Numbered from the stretch's first letter, positions 1-8,080 are shown. The stretch is DNA of 19,291 nt from CAZWCX01 sp964632945 (GCA_964632945.1 CAZWCX010000130.1:1-19291); one strand, 5' to 3'. A program made the numbers and translations. Notes: generated by a model not told the origin, from the letters alone.

Positions 1-1039
1 AGAGGCTGGTGGGCCGATACGGGAGATCGGCTGCGCCGTCCCCGTCGAAGTCGACCGCCGGGTGGTCGTCCCAGTAGTTTCCCGACCAGTGGTTTTTCGC
101 CGGGTCGCCGCGGCCGATCAACTCCACGTGGGCGAGATTGCCGGCGAAGGTGTTGCCCTCGAAGCGAACGCGCCGGGTGTCCGAGAGGACGGAGATCCCC
201 GCGTCATTCCAGGCGAAGAGATTCCCGCGGATTTCGCAGGTCGCGTCCTCCGATTGCGGGGAATTGTCGAAGAAGAGCCCGCGTGTGTTGTCCAGGAACT
301 CGTTTCCCTCCGCGACCACGTCGTCGGCGTCCTTGAACAGCATGCCGTAGGCGCTGGGACCCCGGCTGCGCTCGAACCGGTTTCGGTTCATGCGGATCCG
401 ACGGCTGTACATGATGGTGCCGCCGACCTGGTTCTCCACGAAGCGATTGTTCTCGAACTCGTTGTCGTCGCAGTACATGTAGTGCAGGCCATATCGACAA
501 CGGCGCACCTCGCAATCCCGGACCACGGTTCGTTGCGCGAACCAGATGATGAAGTCGCGGGAATCGACCATCTCGATGCGCTCGAGGAGGGTGTCGTTGG
601 AGTACCAGAGGCGCACCCCATCCCCCCGGCGGGGCATCTCCAACGGCTTGCCGCCGATCCACAACCGCCGGAAGATCCCGTGGGAGGAATTGGCCACGTA
701 GAGCCCGAAGAGTACGTCTTCGAGGCGGCAGTCCTCGATCGTGACGTGATCGGCGTTCTCGATGCGGACGCCGGCGTCCTCGGCAAGGAAGGAATCGCCG
801 CTGCCGCGGATCACCAGTCCGCGCAGGGTGACGCCGGCGGCGGAGACGCGAACTACGGTCCCCTGTCGGCCGCCGTCGAGAACGACGGCACCGCGTCCGT
901 CGAGCACCAGGGGCTTGGACACCGCGACGGGCCCGGAGTAGGTGCCGGCCTCGAGGACGACCGTTTCGCCCGGCGCCGCGGCATCGATACGCTCCTGGAC
1001 CGTCGCCAGCGCGGCGGCGACCAGCATCGTCAGGATCAT
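1..1039 (-). CDS. nosD: NosD, periplasmic copper-site maturation protein, 3' end outside window
   Basis: NosD is a right-handed parallel beta-helix protein that works with the NosFY ABC transporter in assembling the CuZ centre of nitrous oxide reductase outside the cytoplasmic membrane. The minus-strand frame is open from 1039 to the window edge, giving 346 residues without the C-terminus. It shows repeated short turns rich in Asn, Asp and Gly. Family hallmarks include GDGVRLWYSNDT, YGLHYMYCDDNEF, TIMYSR, SAYGMLFKDADD and, near the edge, NHWSGNYWDD followed by DFDGDGAADLPYRP, which resembles the usual NosD ending. I chose ATG at 1039 because the next residues make a short hydrophobic export signal (MLVAAALA). 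No strong ribosome site precedes it, and ATG at 1027 is an alternative. It lies 100 bases after the membrane protein gene and probably shares its transcript. Identity is firm; the start is less so. Confidence 0.9.
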   Translation of the reverse strand, partial: MILTMLVAAALATVQERIDAAAPGETVVLEAGTYSGPVAVSKPLVLDGRGAVVLDGGRQGTVVRVSAAGVTLRGLVIRGSGDSFLAEDAGVRIENADHVTIEDCRLEDVLFGLYVANSSHGIFRRLWIGGKPLEMPRRGDGVRLWYSNDTLLERIEMVDSRDFIIWFAQRTVVRDCEVRRCRYGLHYMYCDDNEFENNRFVENQVGGTIMYSRRIRMNRNRFERSRGPSAYGMLFKDADDVVAEGNEFLDNTRGLFFDNSPQSEDATCEIRGNLFAWNDAGISVLSDTRRVRFEGNTFAGNLAHVELIGRGDPAKNHWSGNYWDDHPAVDFDGDGAADLPYRPTSL

Positions 1040-1139
1040 GGCTTCCCATCCGATCAAGACCGCGGGCGCGCGCTCCTCGGCGCGATGCCGCGGGGGCCGG
1101 GCGCCCCGGCCCCGCTCCCGCAACTCCAAGCCCTCCGGA

Positions 1140-1835
1140 TCAGGCGGCCGCCACCTCGTCCGATTCGCAGCGCAACGGCCGCGCGTCCGGTCCCCGGCGC
1201 ATGCGTCGGCGCGCCCAGGCGCCGACCACGAGCCCGCCGGCCACGAGGGCCGAACCCGCCAGCATCAGGCAGGCGCCGGGCCCGAGCGTCGACCACACGT
1301 CGAAGTTGGCCACTCGCTGATATCCGATCATGCGCGGGGTGAACGGCTTCACCGTCATCGACAACGGCGACGTGGGATCGAGCGCATGCCCCGCGTAGTA
1401 GAGCCATCCGTAGAGGTCGGCCAGCATCACCGGCGGGAACAGCACGAAGGGCATGGCCAGCCAGAACTGCGCGCGCCGGCCGGCCGCGCAGGCCGACGCC
1501 ATCGCGAAGCCGCAGGCCGTCAACAGCGCGATGGACGCCAGCGCGCGTTCGAGCAGGGCCATCTGCTCCACCGGCCGCATCCCGACATAGTGATTGAGAA
1601 TGTTGACCTCCTGTGTGTCGCCCGTGACGCGATCCAGGTACACCTCCATCCGCAGGCCGTACGGATACTGGGGCGCGACGAATCGGGTCTGCCACACCGG
1701 GAGGGGGTAGGCCGCCGCGAACAGCAGGACGCCGGCCGCGGCGACGGCAATGCGAAAAAAAGGTCGGAGCACCCACGGGGCGAACGACGTGGATCGGGTC
1801 GATTCCCGAGGTTGTTGCATGGATGCGTCGCCCAC
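1140..1835 (-). CDS. Membrane protein in the nosB position of the nitrous oxide reductase cluster
   Basis: This 231-residue protein has about four membrane helices, near residues 26-43, 93-115, 124-142 and 187-208. Between helices 1 and 2 lies a roughly 50-residue hydrophilic loop containing APQYPYGL (54-61) and LNHYVGM (80-86). I remember similar motifs in membrane proteins from nos clusters of other phyla, but I cannot verify this here. In clade II clusters such as that of Wolinella, nosB, a membrane protein of unknown function, sits between nosZ and nosD, and this gene has the same position. I infer a nosB-like accessory role without claiming sequence orthology. GTG at 1835 has AGGAGG nine bases upstream. 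GTG at 1859, 12 bases after the nosZ stop, also has a GAGG and would add eight residues. The C-terminal tail is short, basic and probably cytoplasmic. Confidence 0.75.
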   Translation of the reverse strand: MGDASMQQPRESTRSTSFAPWVLRPFFRIAVAAAGVLLFAAAYPLPVWQTRFVAPQYPYGLRMEVYLDRVTGDTQEVNILNHYVGMRPVEQMALLERALASIALLTACGFAMASACAAGRRAQFWLAMPFVLFPPVMLADLYGWLYYAGHALDPTSPLSMTVKPFTPRMIGYQRVANFDVWSTLGPGACLMLAGSALVAGGLVVGAWARRRMRRGPDARPLRCESDEVAAA

Positions 1836-1844
1836 GTGGGTGCT

Positions 1845-1850
1845 CCTCCT
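1845..1850 (-). promoter_or_regulatory. Ribosome binding site deciding the start of the nosB-position gene
   Basis: A perfect AGGAGG on the minus strand lies nine bases before GTG 1835 and inside the frame that would start at GTG 1859. It favours the shorter protein. Confidence 0.5.
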
Positions 1851-1871
1851 GTCGTGCACGAACTTACCTCA

Positions 1872-3929
1872 TCAGCGAGGCTCCTTGGCGGGCTCGGCCC
1901 GGCCGATCTCCTCCCGGGGCTCGACCAGCATCCAGCCGGTCATCTCCATGTGCAGCGCGGAGCAGAACTCCGTGCAGTACCACGGATAGACGCCGGTGTG
2001 CTTGACGTCGAACTCAACCGTGACCGTCTGGCCGGGGTCGATCGACAGATTGACGTTGTGCCCGTGCAACGCGAGGCCGTGGGTCGCGTCCCGCGCCCGC
2101 TCCACGTTGGTCACGTGCAGGATGACGTGGTCCCCCTGCTTGAAGCGCAGGATGTCCGGGCGGAACTGGCTGCGAACCGTCGTCATGAACACCCGGACCG
2201 TCTTCTCGTCCTCCCGAACGATGCGTTCCTGGCCGATCTTGATCCCGAACGGCGCTTTCTTCATCGTCTTCGGATCGAAGCCGACTTCCGGATACGTGTC
2301 CCAGGACTTGACCAGGCTCGCCGGGATGATGCTGGCCGCGTGCGGTTCGGCGATGCCGATCGGCAGCTCGTAGAGCAGCTTCATCTTCTCGCCGCTGATG
2401 TCGATCAACTGCAGGTTCTGGGGATGCAGCGGACCGACGGCGGGATAGCGATCCACCGACCACTTGTTCAAGGACAGCAGATACTTCCCGAACGGCTTGA
2501 CCGTGTCGCTGCCGGGCGCGCTCAAGTGCCCGATGTTGTAGTGAACGTTCAATTTGTCCTGCAGCTTCCAGGGCTCGACCCCGGCGGGCGCATTGGGGCC
2601 GCCGAGCGACCACTTCGCCACCGCGCTGTCGAGAAAGAGGCTCGTGTAGGCGAATCCCTTTTCGTCGAATTCGGTATGAAGCGGCCCGAGCCCCACTTCC
2701 ACGTACGCCTCCCGCACCGCGTCATAGTTGAGGATCGGGACGCCGAACGGGTCGTTCTTCTCGAAGTTTTTCTCCGCAATCGCCTTCTGGAGTTTCTCGA
2801 ACGAGAAGACGGTGACGTGCGGGTCGAGCTTCCCGGACGCACAGATGTACTTGCCGTCCGGCGTGACGTCCATGCCGTGCGGGGACTTGGAGACCGGGAT
2901 GAAGTACAGCACCCCCTCGTCGATGGCGGTCTTCAGGCGCACGACCCGGCAACCGCCGATCGTCTCGGTCTTGCCGGCCTTCACCAACTCCTCGGCCTTC
3001 TTCCAGTGGATCGCGTGGACGAAGTCCATCTCGTTCTTGGAGGCGCCGACCTCCATGGCCGGCTTCCCCTCCAGGGTGCCGCCCGTGTTCATCTCGGTGT
3101 TGATGGAGTTCGTGAACATCCAGCCGAGGCTTTCTTTCTTCCCGGCCGAGATCAGATCCTGGAAGTACGGCGGCAACTCGATCTGCCAGGACTCCTCCAG
3201 GCGGATCCGCCCGGCCTTCGCGTCGAAGGCGTGAAACGTGATCATGCCGCGGTACTTCTCCTGGTACTGCTCCAGGGGCTCGTACGTCCCATACGGCTGC
3301 GGCGCGGGGAAGAACGTGCTGGTGACGAAGTACTCGCTGTTGGGCGTGAAGAAGTTCCCGTGGTCGCTGACGGTATTGGGGGTCTTGACCACCTGCTTGC
3401 ACCGCCAGTCGCGCAGGTCGACCACGGCCAGGCGGCCGGCTGCCTTGTCGGCGGCGAGCAGCCATTTGCCGTCGTATTCGCCGTTCGTCACGGAGAGCTT
3501 GGGGTGGTGCAGATCGCCCCAGTTCAGGGGCTTGTCCTTGTAGAAGAACCCCTCGGCGAGGATCTCCCGGCTCTCGTCCGACCCGGTAAGCCAGCCCTGC
3601 CAGGAGTCCTGGCCGTAGACGGGAATCTCCTTGATGATGCGCATCGACGGCAGTCCGACCACCACAACCGAGCCGGAATGGCCGCCGGAAAGGAAGGCGA
3701 AGAACTCGTCGTCGTACTTCCCGGGCCGCGGATAGGTGCGCAGGGCGGCCTCGACGTCCGCGGGACTCATTTCCCTCGACTGGATGATCTGGTCGAGCGC
3801 GGCGCTCAACGAGATTGCCGTCGGCTTCACGGGCGTTTCCTGCTGGCACGACTGCAGGAACAGGAGCACCCCGGCGGCGAGCGCCAGCCCGGCACCCCAC
3901 CGTCCGATGGCCTTCTTGGGGGAACCCAT
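1872..3929 (-). CDS. nosZ: Nitrous oxide reductase, Sec-type (clade II), probable lipoprotein
   Basis: The 685-residue enzyme reduces N2O to N2 as the last step of denitrification, using a CuZ cluster in a seven-bladed propeller and a CuA electron-entry site in a C-terminal cupredoxin domain. Expected CuZ histidines are visible at H141-H142 (GDLHHPK), H190 (SDHGNF), H305 or H308 (FVHAIHW), H351 (SPHGMD), H418 (LHTEFDEKG) and H468 (NIGHLSAPG). The CuA site is C652-x3-C656-x3-H660-x2-M663 within YCTEFCSALHMEM, with a further His among H627, H632 and H634. The N-terminus has KK, a hydrophobic stretch and LQSC28, so it looks Sec-exported and lipid-anchored. It lacks the twin-arginine signal of clade I NosZ. 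ATG 3929 is chosen because AGGAGG lies six bases upstream. The gene follows the cytochrome by 82 bases and precedes the nosB-position gene. It is full length, with no missing ligands. Confidence 0.97.
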   Translation of the reverse strand: MGSPKKAIGRWGAGLALAAGVLLFLQSCQQETPVKPTAISLSAALDQIIQSREMSPADVEAALRTYPRPGKYDDEFFAFLSGGHSGSVVVVGLPSMRIIKEIPVYGQDSWQGWLTGSDESREILAEGFFYKDKPLNWGDLHHPKLSVTNGEYDGKWLLAADKAAGRLAVVDLRDWRCKQVVKTPNTVSDHGNFFTPNSEYFVTSTFFPAPQPYGTYEPLEQYQEKYRGMITFHAFDAKAGRIRLEESWQIELPPYFQDLISAGKKESLGWMFTNSINTEMNTGGTLEGKPAMEVGASKNEMDFVHAIHWKKAEELVKAGKTETIGGCRVVRLKTAIDEGVLYFIPVSKSPHGMDVTPDGKYICASGKLDPHVTVFSFEKLQKAIAEKNFEKNDPFGVPILNYDAVREAYVEVGLGPLHTEFDEKGFAYTSLFLDSAVAKWSLGGPNAPAGVEPWKLQDKLNVHYNIGHLSAPGSDTVKPFGKYLLSLNKWSVDRYPAVGPLHPQNLQLIDISGEKMKLLYELPIGIAEPHAASIIPASLVKSWDTYPEVGFDPKTMKKAPFGIKIGQERIVREDEKTVRVFMTTVRSQFRPDILRFKQGDHVILHVTNVERARDATHGLALHGHNVNLSIDPGQTVTVEFDVKHTGVYPWYCTEFCSALHMEMTGWMLVEPREEIGRAEPAKEPR

Positions 3930-4011
3930 GGATTTCCTCCTCACAGCGCGTCTCGCCCGGACTCCCGCCGGCGCTTCCAACGGCGCCGGCTCCGGGGATC
4001 GGGACGGTTGG

Positions 4012-5295
4012 TCACTTCTTGGGCGCGGACCCCGCCTCTGGCGGGGCGTCGGGCATGGTCTCCATGTACTGGATCAACCGGTCGATTTCGCGGTCGGACA
4101 GCCCGTAGCTGGGCATCGGACTCAGATACTCCTCGAGCAGCTTGCGCGCGGTTTCGTCGGTCGCCAGCATCGACGGCGGGTCCTTGAGCCACTTCTTCAG
4201 CCAGTCCCGGGTCCGCCGCTTCGTCACACCGGCCAGGTCGGGACCGATCAGCTTCCCCTTCCCGATCGTATGGCAGGACGTGCAGCCCACCCGCAGGTAG
4301 GTCCGTTCACCCGGGTCGATGGGTCGGTAGAGGCCGACCACGTAGTACGCGAGAATCCACTTGTCCTCTTCGGTGACGTTGACGAAGGCAGGCATCGGCG
4401 TGCCGGCCATCCCCGCGGCAAGCACGCGGTAAACGTCCTCGACCTGGGATCCGGCCTTGAACGAAACCTCTCCCCGGGTGAGGTCGGCGGGCGCGATCGG
4501 GTTCTCGAAGGCATCGACCAGGTCTGCGGCCGACGGCCCATCTCCCGTCCCCGAGTCCCCGTGACACTTGTTGCACTGCACGTGCCGCCGATAGAGCTCT
4601 TCGCCGCGCTTCAGGTCCAGAGCGGCCGCCGCCGGCGGGGTGGGTAACGGCATGCGCGTCTTCGCGGGACGCTTCTCGAAGAAACGGTAGTCCTTGCCGT
4701 CGTCGGTTTGGAAGCGCGACAACTCCTTCACGTGCGCCACCAGGGCCCACCGTTCAAACGCGGTCAGATCCCCGAAGGAGGGCATTCCGGCGGCAGGAAT
4801 CCCGGCGCTGACCGTCCGGTAGAGATCGTCGTCGAAGGGCATCTCCCCGGTCAGGGACGTCTTGAACTTGAACATCCCCGCCGTGAAATTGCGCGGCGGA
4901 ACGGTCAGGATGCCGGCGGCGGGACCGTCCCCCTTGCCTTCCTTGCCATGGCAGACGAGGCACTGCTGCTCATAGATGGCCCGGCCCGCCTTGGCGAGCT
5001 TCTCCATCGGGGCGGGCAGCTCGTCGATTTCGACCTCGGCCCATCGTTGCCGGCGCGGCGAAGCCCCTTCCCCGGGATCCTCCTCGACCGAAGCAGCGGG
5101 TGCCGGTTCCACGGCTCCCGGTCCGGCACCCGGCGACGAGGACCCGGTTCCGACCGCGGCCAAACCTTCGGTCGCGACCGCCGTGCCGGCCGGATCCGCC
5201 CCGTTCTCCCGCCGCTCGCAGCCCCAAGAAGTCACCAGGGCCAGCACGGCGACCAGCGCCCACGCCGCCCATCCTTGCCGCATGTCGCCGGTCAT
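4012..5295 (-). CDS. Three-haem cytochrome c lipoprotein, likely electron donor to NosZ
   Basis: This 427-residue exported protein has three class I cytochrome c domains. The haem motifs are C112LVCH116, C241NKCH245 and C338TSCH342. A Met follows each as likely sixth ligand: M171 (AGMPSF), M301 (TPMPAF) and M394 (SPMPSY). The first two domains share the pattern HG-x3-G-x-GDGP and probably arose by duplication. The third (GPDLAGVTKRRTRDWL) resembles the single-haem NosC-type cytochromes of clade II clusters. The N-terminus has a hydrophobic segment ending in WGC26, a weak lipobox, and then a 60-residue Gly/Pro/Ala/Glu linker. ATG 5295 is preceded by GAGG at six bases; ATG 5283 is possible. The gene is first in the nos unit, which suggests that it carries electrons from the quinol or cytochrome pool to CuA. 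That partner role is inferred from position. It could be annotated simply as a multihaem cytochrome c. Confidence 0.92.
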   Translation of the reverse strand: MTGDMRQGWAAWALVAVLALVTSWGCERRENGADPAGTAVATEGLAAVGTGSSSPGAGPGAVEPAPAASVEEDPGEGASPRRQRWAEVEIDELPAPMEKLAKAGRAIYEQQCLVCHGKEGKGDGPAAGILTVPPRNFTAGMFKFKTSLTGEMPFDDDLYRTVSAGIPAAGMPSFGDLTAFERWALVAHVKELSRFQTDDGKDYRFFEKRPAKTRMPLPTPPAAAALDLKRGEELYRRHVQCNKCHGDSGTGDGPSAADLVDAFENPIAPADLTRGEVSFKAGSQVEDVYRVLAAGMAGTPMPAFVNVTEEDKWILAYYVVGLYRPIDPGERTYLRVGCTSCHTIGKGKLIGPDLAGVTKRRTRDWLKKWLKDPPSMLATDETARKLLEEYLSPMPSYGLSDREIDRLIQYMETMPDAPPEAGSAPKK

Positions 5296-5665
5296 TCCCA
5301 ACCTCGCGGTGGATCGCACCAGGGTCCGAACCGGTTCCTGCCGATCCGGGAGCCTCCGGGGGGAACTCGCAAGTAGCGGACCATCCCGCGGAGAAAAATC
5401 AGCCGGTCCCGTGCAGCGCCGAACGGATCGCCGGTTGTCGAGATTGGGCAATGGTGTTGGATCGGAACCGCGCAGCCACCTCGCTCTCGCCTGGCCAGGA
5501 TCGTCCCCGGCCCGCCGCCTGCCGGGGGAACGACGTCGGGAAAAGTTCTCCGCCCCGGGCACTTTTTCCCAGGGAGTCCGGTGGCGCGAGGCCGATCGGG
5601 GGGTCACCCCGGCCGTCGCTCTTTCCCTTGCCGCGAGTCCCGGCGGATGGTAGAAGCCTCCCTCC
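5296..5665. promoter_or_regulatory. Divergent intergenic region between the nos genes and the antiporter
   Basis: These 370 bases separate two divergent genes and must carry both promoters. I see no convincing sigma-70 boxes. There is no FNR/NNR-type TTGAT-N4-ATCAA site; the closest match, at 5435-5451, has TTG and CAA ends with the wrong spacing. A short GC hairpin (CGGGG/CCCCG, 5597-5611) lies in the presumed antiporter leader. No gene-like frame stands out. Confidence 0.4.
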
Positions 5666-7357
5666 ATGCACGCTCCCCTGCTCCAGGACATCGGCCTTTG
5701 CATCGTGGCCGCCACCGGGTTGGCGTTCGTCGCCCGCGTGGCACGACAACCGCTCATCCTCGCGTACATCCTCGCCGGCGTCCTGATCGGCCCGCCCGGG
5801 TTCGGTCTCATTCACGACGGGGCGTCGATCACCCAGATCTCCGAACTGGGTCTGGCGTTCCTGCTCTTCATCGTCGGCCTGGAGATCGACCTCAAGCAGC
5901 TCGTCCAGTCGGGGCGAATCGCCGCGATCGTCGGGGTAATCCAGGTGGTGGCCTGCGCGCTTCTGGCCTGGCTCGTCGCGCTGGCGCTGGGCTTTCGGGG
6001 AATCCCGGCCCTCTACCTGGGAGTGGCCACGGCGTTCAGCTCGACGATGATCGTGGTCAAGATCCTCTCCGACAAGAGCGAGCTGGACACCGTCGCCGGA
6101 CGGATCACCCTGGGCGTCCTGCTCGTCCAGGACGTGCTCGCCATCGTCGTCCTGGCGGTCCAGCCCAACCTGGCCGATCCGCAGGTCGGACCGCTGGCGG
6201 TTTCCCTGGTCAAGGGCGCCGCGCTCGTCGGCGGCACGCTCCTGATCAGCCGCTACCTCCTCCCGCGGCTGTTCCAGCTCGTCGCCAAGAACCCCGAAAT
6301 CCTGCTCATCGCAGCCATCTCCTGGTGCTTCCTCGTCTCCTGGGCGGCGGTGCAGGCCGACTTCTCGATCGCGATGGGCGCCCTGATCGCCGGCGTCAGC
6401 ATGTCGACCTTCCCGTATTCGCTCGACGTGATCGCCAAGATCCGCTCCCTGCGCGACTTCTTCGTCACCCTCTTCTTCGTTTCCCTGGGGATGCACATCG
6501 CCCTGGATTCCGCGTTCGTGCTGTTCGCTTCGCTGGCGCTCTCCGTGATCGTGATGATCAGCCGGTTCCCGCCCGTCGTGGCGACCCTGCACTTCCTGCG
6601 CTACGGCTACCGGGTCGGCATCGTCACTTCCCTCTCGCTGGCGCAGGCGAGTGAGTTCGCCCTGGTGATCGCCTCGATCGGTCTCAGCAAGGGGCACATC
6701 ACGCCGGACATCGTTTCGATCATCGCGGTGACCATGGTCGTGACCTCCACGGTCTCGACGTATCTGATCCAGGCCAACCACGGCATCGCCGGGGCGATTC
6801 TCCGTCGCCTGGCCGCGCGCGGCATCGTCGACCCGCAGGAGCGCGAAACCCGGACTTTCGAGAAGCGCGCGCACCCGATCGTGCTGGTCGGTTGCCATCG
6901 CGTCGCCAGCTCCCTGGTGCCGCTGCTGGTGGAGGACGAGAAGGACTTCCTCGTCATCGATTTCAGCCCCGAGGTGCACAGCAAGCTCAAGGAGATGCAG
7001 GTTCCGTGCGCCTACGGCGACATCAGCCACGTCGATACGCTCGAACACGCCGGCGCCGAACACGCCAAGGTCCTGCTCTGCACCATCTCCGACGACTTCC
7101 TGCGCGGGACGGGAAACCTCGCGCTCCTCAAGCAGCTCCGCCGCATGAACCCGCACGCCAAGATCCTCTGCCACTCGGACAAGATCGCCGATGCGCAGGC
7201 GATGTACGACGCGGGGGCCGACTACGTCCTGCTGCCCCGTCACGTCATCGCCGAACACGTGCGCGACCTGCTCCGGCGAATCGAGAACGGCACGATCGAT
7301 GAAGCGCGCGAACACGAATTGGCGGCATTGCGCATGCGACAGGAAGTGGTGCCCTGA
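5666..7357 (+). CDS. CPA2 family cation/proton antiporter with RCK (TrkA-N) domain
   Basis: The 563-residue protein belongs to the KefB/KefC-like monovalent cation:proton antiporter-2 family, which exchanges K+ or Na+ for H+ across the cytoplasmic membrane. Residues 1-375 hold about 12 hydrophobic segments, including the early LAYILAGVLIGP motif (32-43), LLFIVGLEIDLK (66-77) and the conserved Gln-Asp pair Q155-D156 in LLVQDVLAIV. Residues 404-540 form one cytoplasmic Rossmann-type RCK_N domain (PIVLVGCHRVASSLVPLL, then VIDFSPE), and no RCK_C domain is evident. The usual GxGxxG nucleotide loop is replaced by GCHRVA (409-414). The start is fixed because an in-frame TAG lies 15 bases upstream of ATG 5666, although no good ribosome site is seen. 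Cation choice and ligand cannot be read from the sequence. It is transcribed away from the nos genes. Confidence 0.93.
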   Translation: MHAPLLQDIGLCIVAATGLAFVARVARQPLILAYILAGVLIGPPGFGLIHDGASITQISELGLAFLLFIVGLEIDLKQLVQSGRIAAIVGVIQVVACALLAWLVALALGFRGIPALYLGVATAFSSTMIVVKILSDKSELDTVAGRITLGVLLVQDVLAIVVLAVQPNLADPQVGPLAVSLVKGAALVGGTLLISRYLLPRLFQLVAKNPEILLIAAISWCFLVSWAAVQADFSIAMGALIAGVSMSTFPYSLDVIAKIRSLRDFFVTLFFVSLGMHIALDSAFVLFASLALSVIVMISRFPPVVATLHFLRYGYRVGIVTSLSLAQASEFALVIASIGLSKGHITPDIVSIIAVTMVVTSTVSTYLIQANHGIAGAILRRLAARGIVDPQERETRTFEKRAHPIVLVGCHRVASSLVPLLVEDEKDFLVIDFSPEVHSKLKEMQVPCAYGDISHVDTLEHAGAEHAKVLLCTISDDFLRGTGNLALLKQLRRMNPHAKILCHSDKIADAQAMYDAGADYVLLPRHVIAEHVRDLLRRIENGTIDEAREHELAALRMRQEVVP

Positions 7358-7663
7358 TCCGGAGCGGGCCCCGCGCACGCGCCCTCGGGTCGCGAGCCCG
7401 TACCGAAGGCGCGCATCACCGCGGCTGCTGCCTTCCGCAGGCTCTCCCTGCGCGCGTCGGTGGGGGTCGAGGGGGGATAAGGTCGGCACCCCTCCAGGGA
7501 CGGCTCGCCGGACGACCCGCCGTCGACCGGTTTTCCCGCTTCCTCAAGCAGGGAAGGGCCCGTTCCAGGCCGCGACTCGATCCCCGGGCCCCGCCGATCC
7601 TCGGCCTGCAGCCCGAGGTGAATCAGGCGCCGGAACCCGGCATGCCCGGGATGGTCCCGGGAG
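7358..7663. other. Intergenic region between convergent genes with several hairpins
   Basis: These 306 bases separate the ends of the antiporter and MoaD-like genes. I see no credible gene. Potential stem-loops occur at 7386-7400, 7533-7555 (nine pairs, one bulged base), 7599-7618 and 7645-7661. None is followed by a T-tract, so any termination role is uncertain. Confidence 0.4.
7645..7661 (-). terminator. Stem-loop just after the MoaD-like gene
   Basis: Six perfect pairs (CCCGGG/CCCGGG) close a five-base loop starting two bases after the stop of the MoaD-like gene. It lacks a U-tract, so it may be an RNA 3' end stabiliser or a chance feature of GC-rich DNA. Confidence 0.3.
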
Positions 7664-8041
7664 TCAGGCCGTGGATGACGGGGCCGACCAGAGACCGACG
7701 ACCCCGTTCGTCTCATCGCGCGCGGGTCGATCGGTCCGCGCTTCGGCGGATTGAAAGCACCCGCCGGAGATCGCCTGGAGAAACGCGATCTCGTCTCCAT
7801 CCCGGAGGGACACGTCGAGGTTCCTCATCTCCCGGGTGTTTTGCCCGTTGTGGAAACAGAGGACGTGCATCCGGAAGCGTCCCGAATCCTCGCACAGATG
7901 GTGACGAAGGGCGGGGATCTGCCGGTAGAGTTCCTCGAGCGCGCCGGCCAGGGTGGCGGCTTCGACCTGGACCCGGCTCGTTCCGGCGATGGCGTGGAGC
8001 ATCCCCGGGAGCAGGATGCTGGCCTTCCCATGCGTCGCCAT
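7664..8041 (-). CDS. MoaD/ThiS-like ubiquitin-fold protein with extended C-terminal tail
   Basis: The 125-residue protein has a beta-grasp domain (about 6-94) of the MoaD/ThiS sulfur-carrier type. It carries an LLPGMLHAIAG start, a helix around 30-50, the LCFHNGQNTR segment (61-70) and DVSLRDGDEIAFLQAISGG. In carriers such as MoaD and ThiS the final Gly-Gly is the C-terminus and becomes a thiocarboxylate. Here G93-G94 is followed by Cys-Phe and a further 29 residues. A Cys-Phe after Gly-Gly recalls QbsE of thioquinolobactin biosynthesis, which a JAMM-type protease trims, but that protein has no long tail. ATG 8041 is preceded by GGGGAG at eight bases; GTG 8050 is an alternative. The gene starts 39 bases after the propeller gene and is probably co-transcribed. 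I remember MoaD-like genes beside such propeller genes in other bacteria. Its substrate is unknown, and no activating E1-like enzyme or protease is in the window. Confidence 0.82.
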   Translation of the reverse strand: MATHGKASILLPGMLHAIAGTSRVQVEAATLAGALEELYRQIPALRHHLCEDSGRFRMHVLCFHNGQNTREMRNLDVSLRDGDEIAFLQAISGGCFQSAEARTDRPARDETNGVVGLWSAPSSTA

Positions 8042-8080
8042 CTTCGGCACTCCCCGCCTTCCCCGCCTATCCCGCGCCGT

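Noticed and set aside
62..1342. 426-residue plus-strand frame at the left edge
   Set aside because: It is the in-register antisense of nosD. The minus strand shows unmistakable NosD motifs.
942..4187. 1,081-residue open frame on the plus strand opposite nosZ
   Set aside because: It is antisense to nosZ, the membrane gene and nosD, has low-complexity Arg/Ala/Gly/Pro composition and no family motif. GC-rich coding DNA leaves such frames open.
5435..5451. FNR/NNR-like site (TTG...CAA) upstream of the nos genes
   Set aside because: The half-sites are three bases too far apart and do not match TTGAT-N4-ATCAA.
5399..7489. 696-residue minus-strand frame opposite the antiporter
   Set aside because: The antiporter frame shows clear membrane helices and an RCK domain. 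The opposite frame is a His/Asp/Glu-rich shadow.
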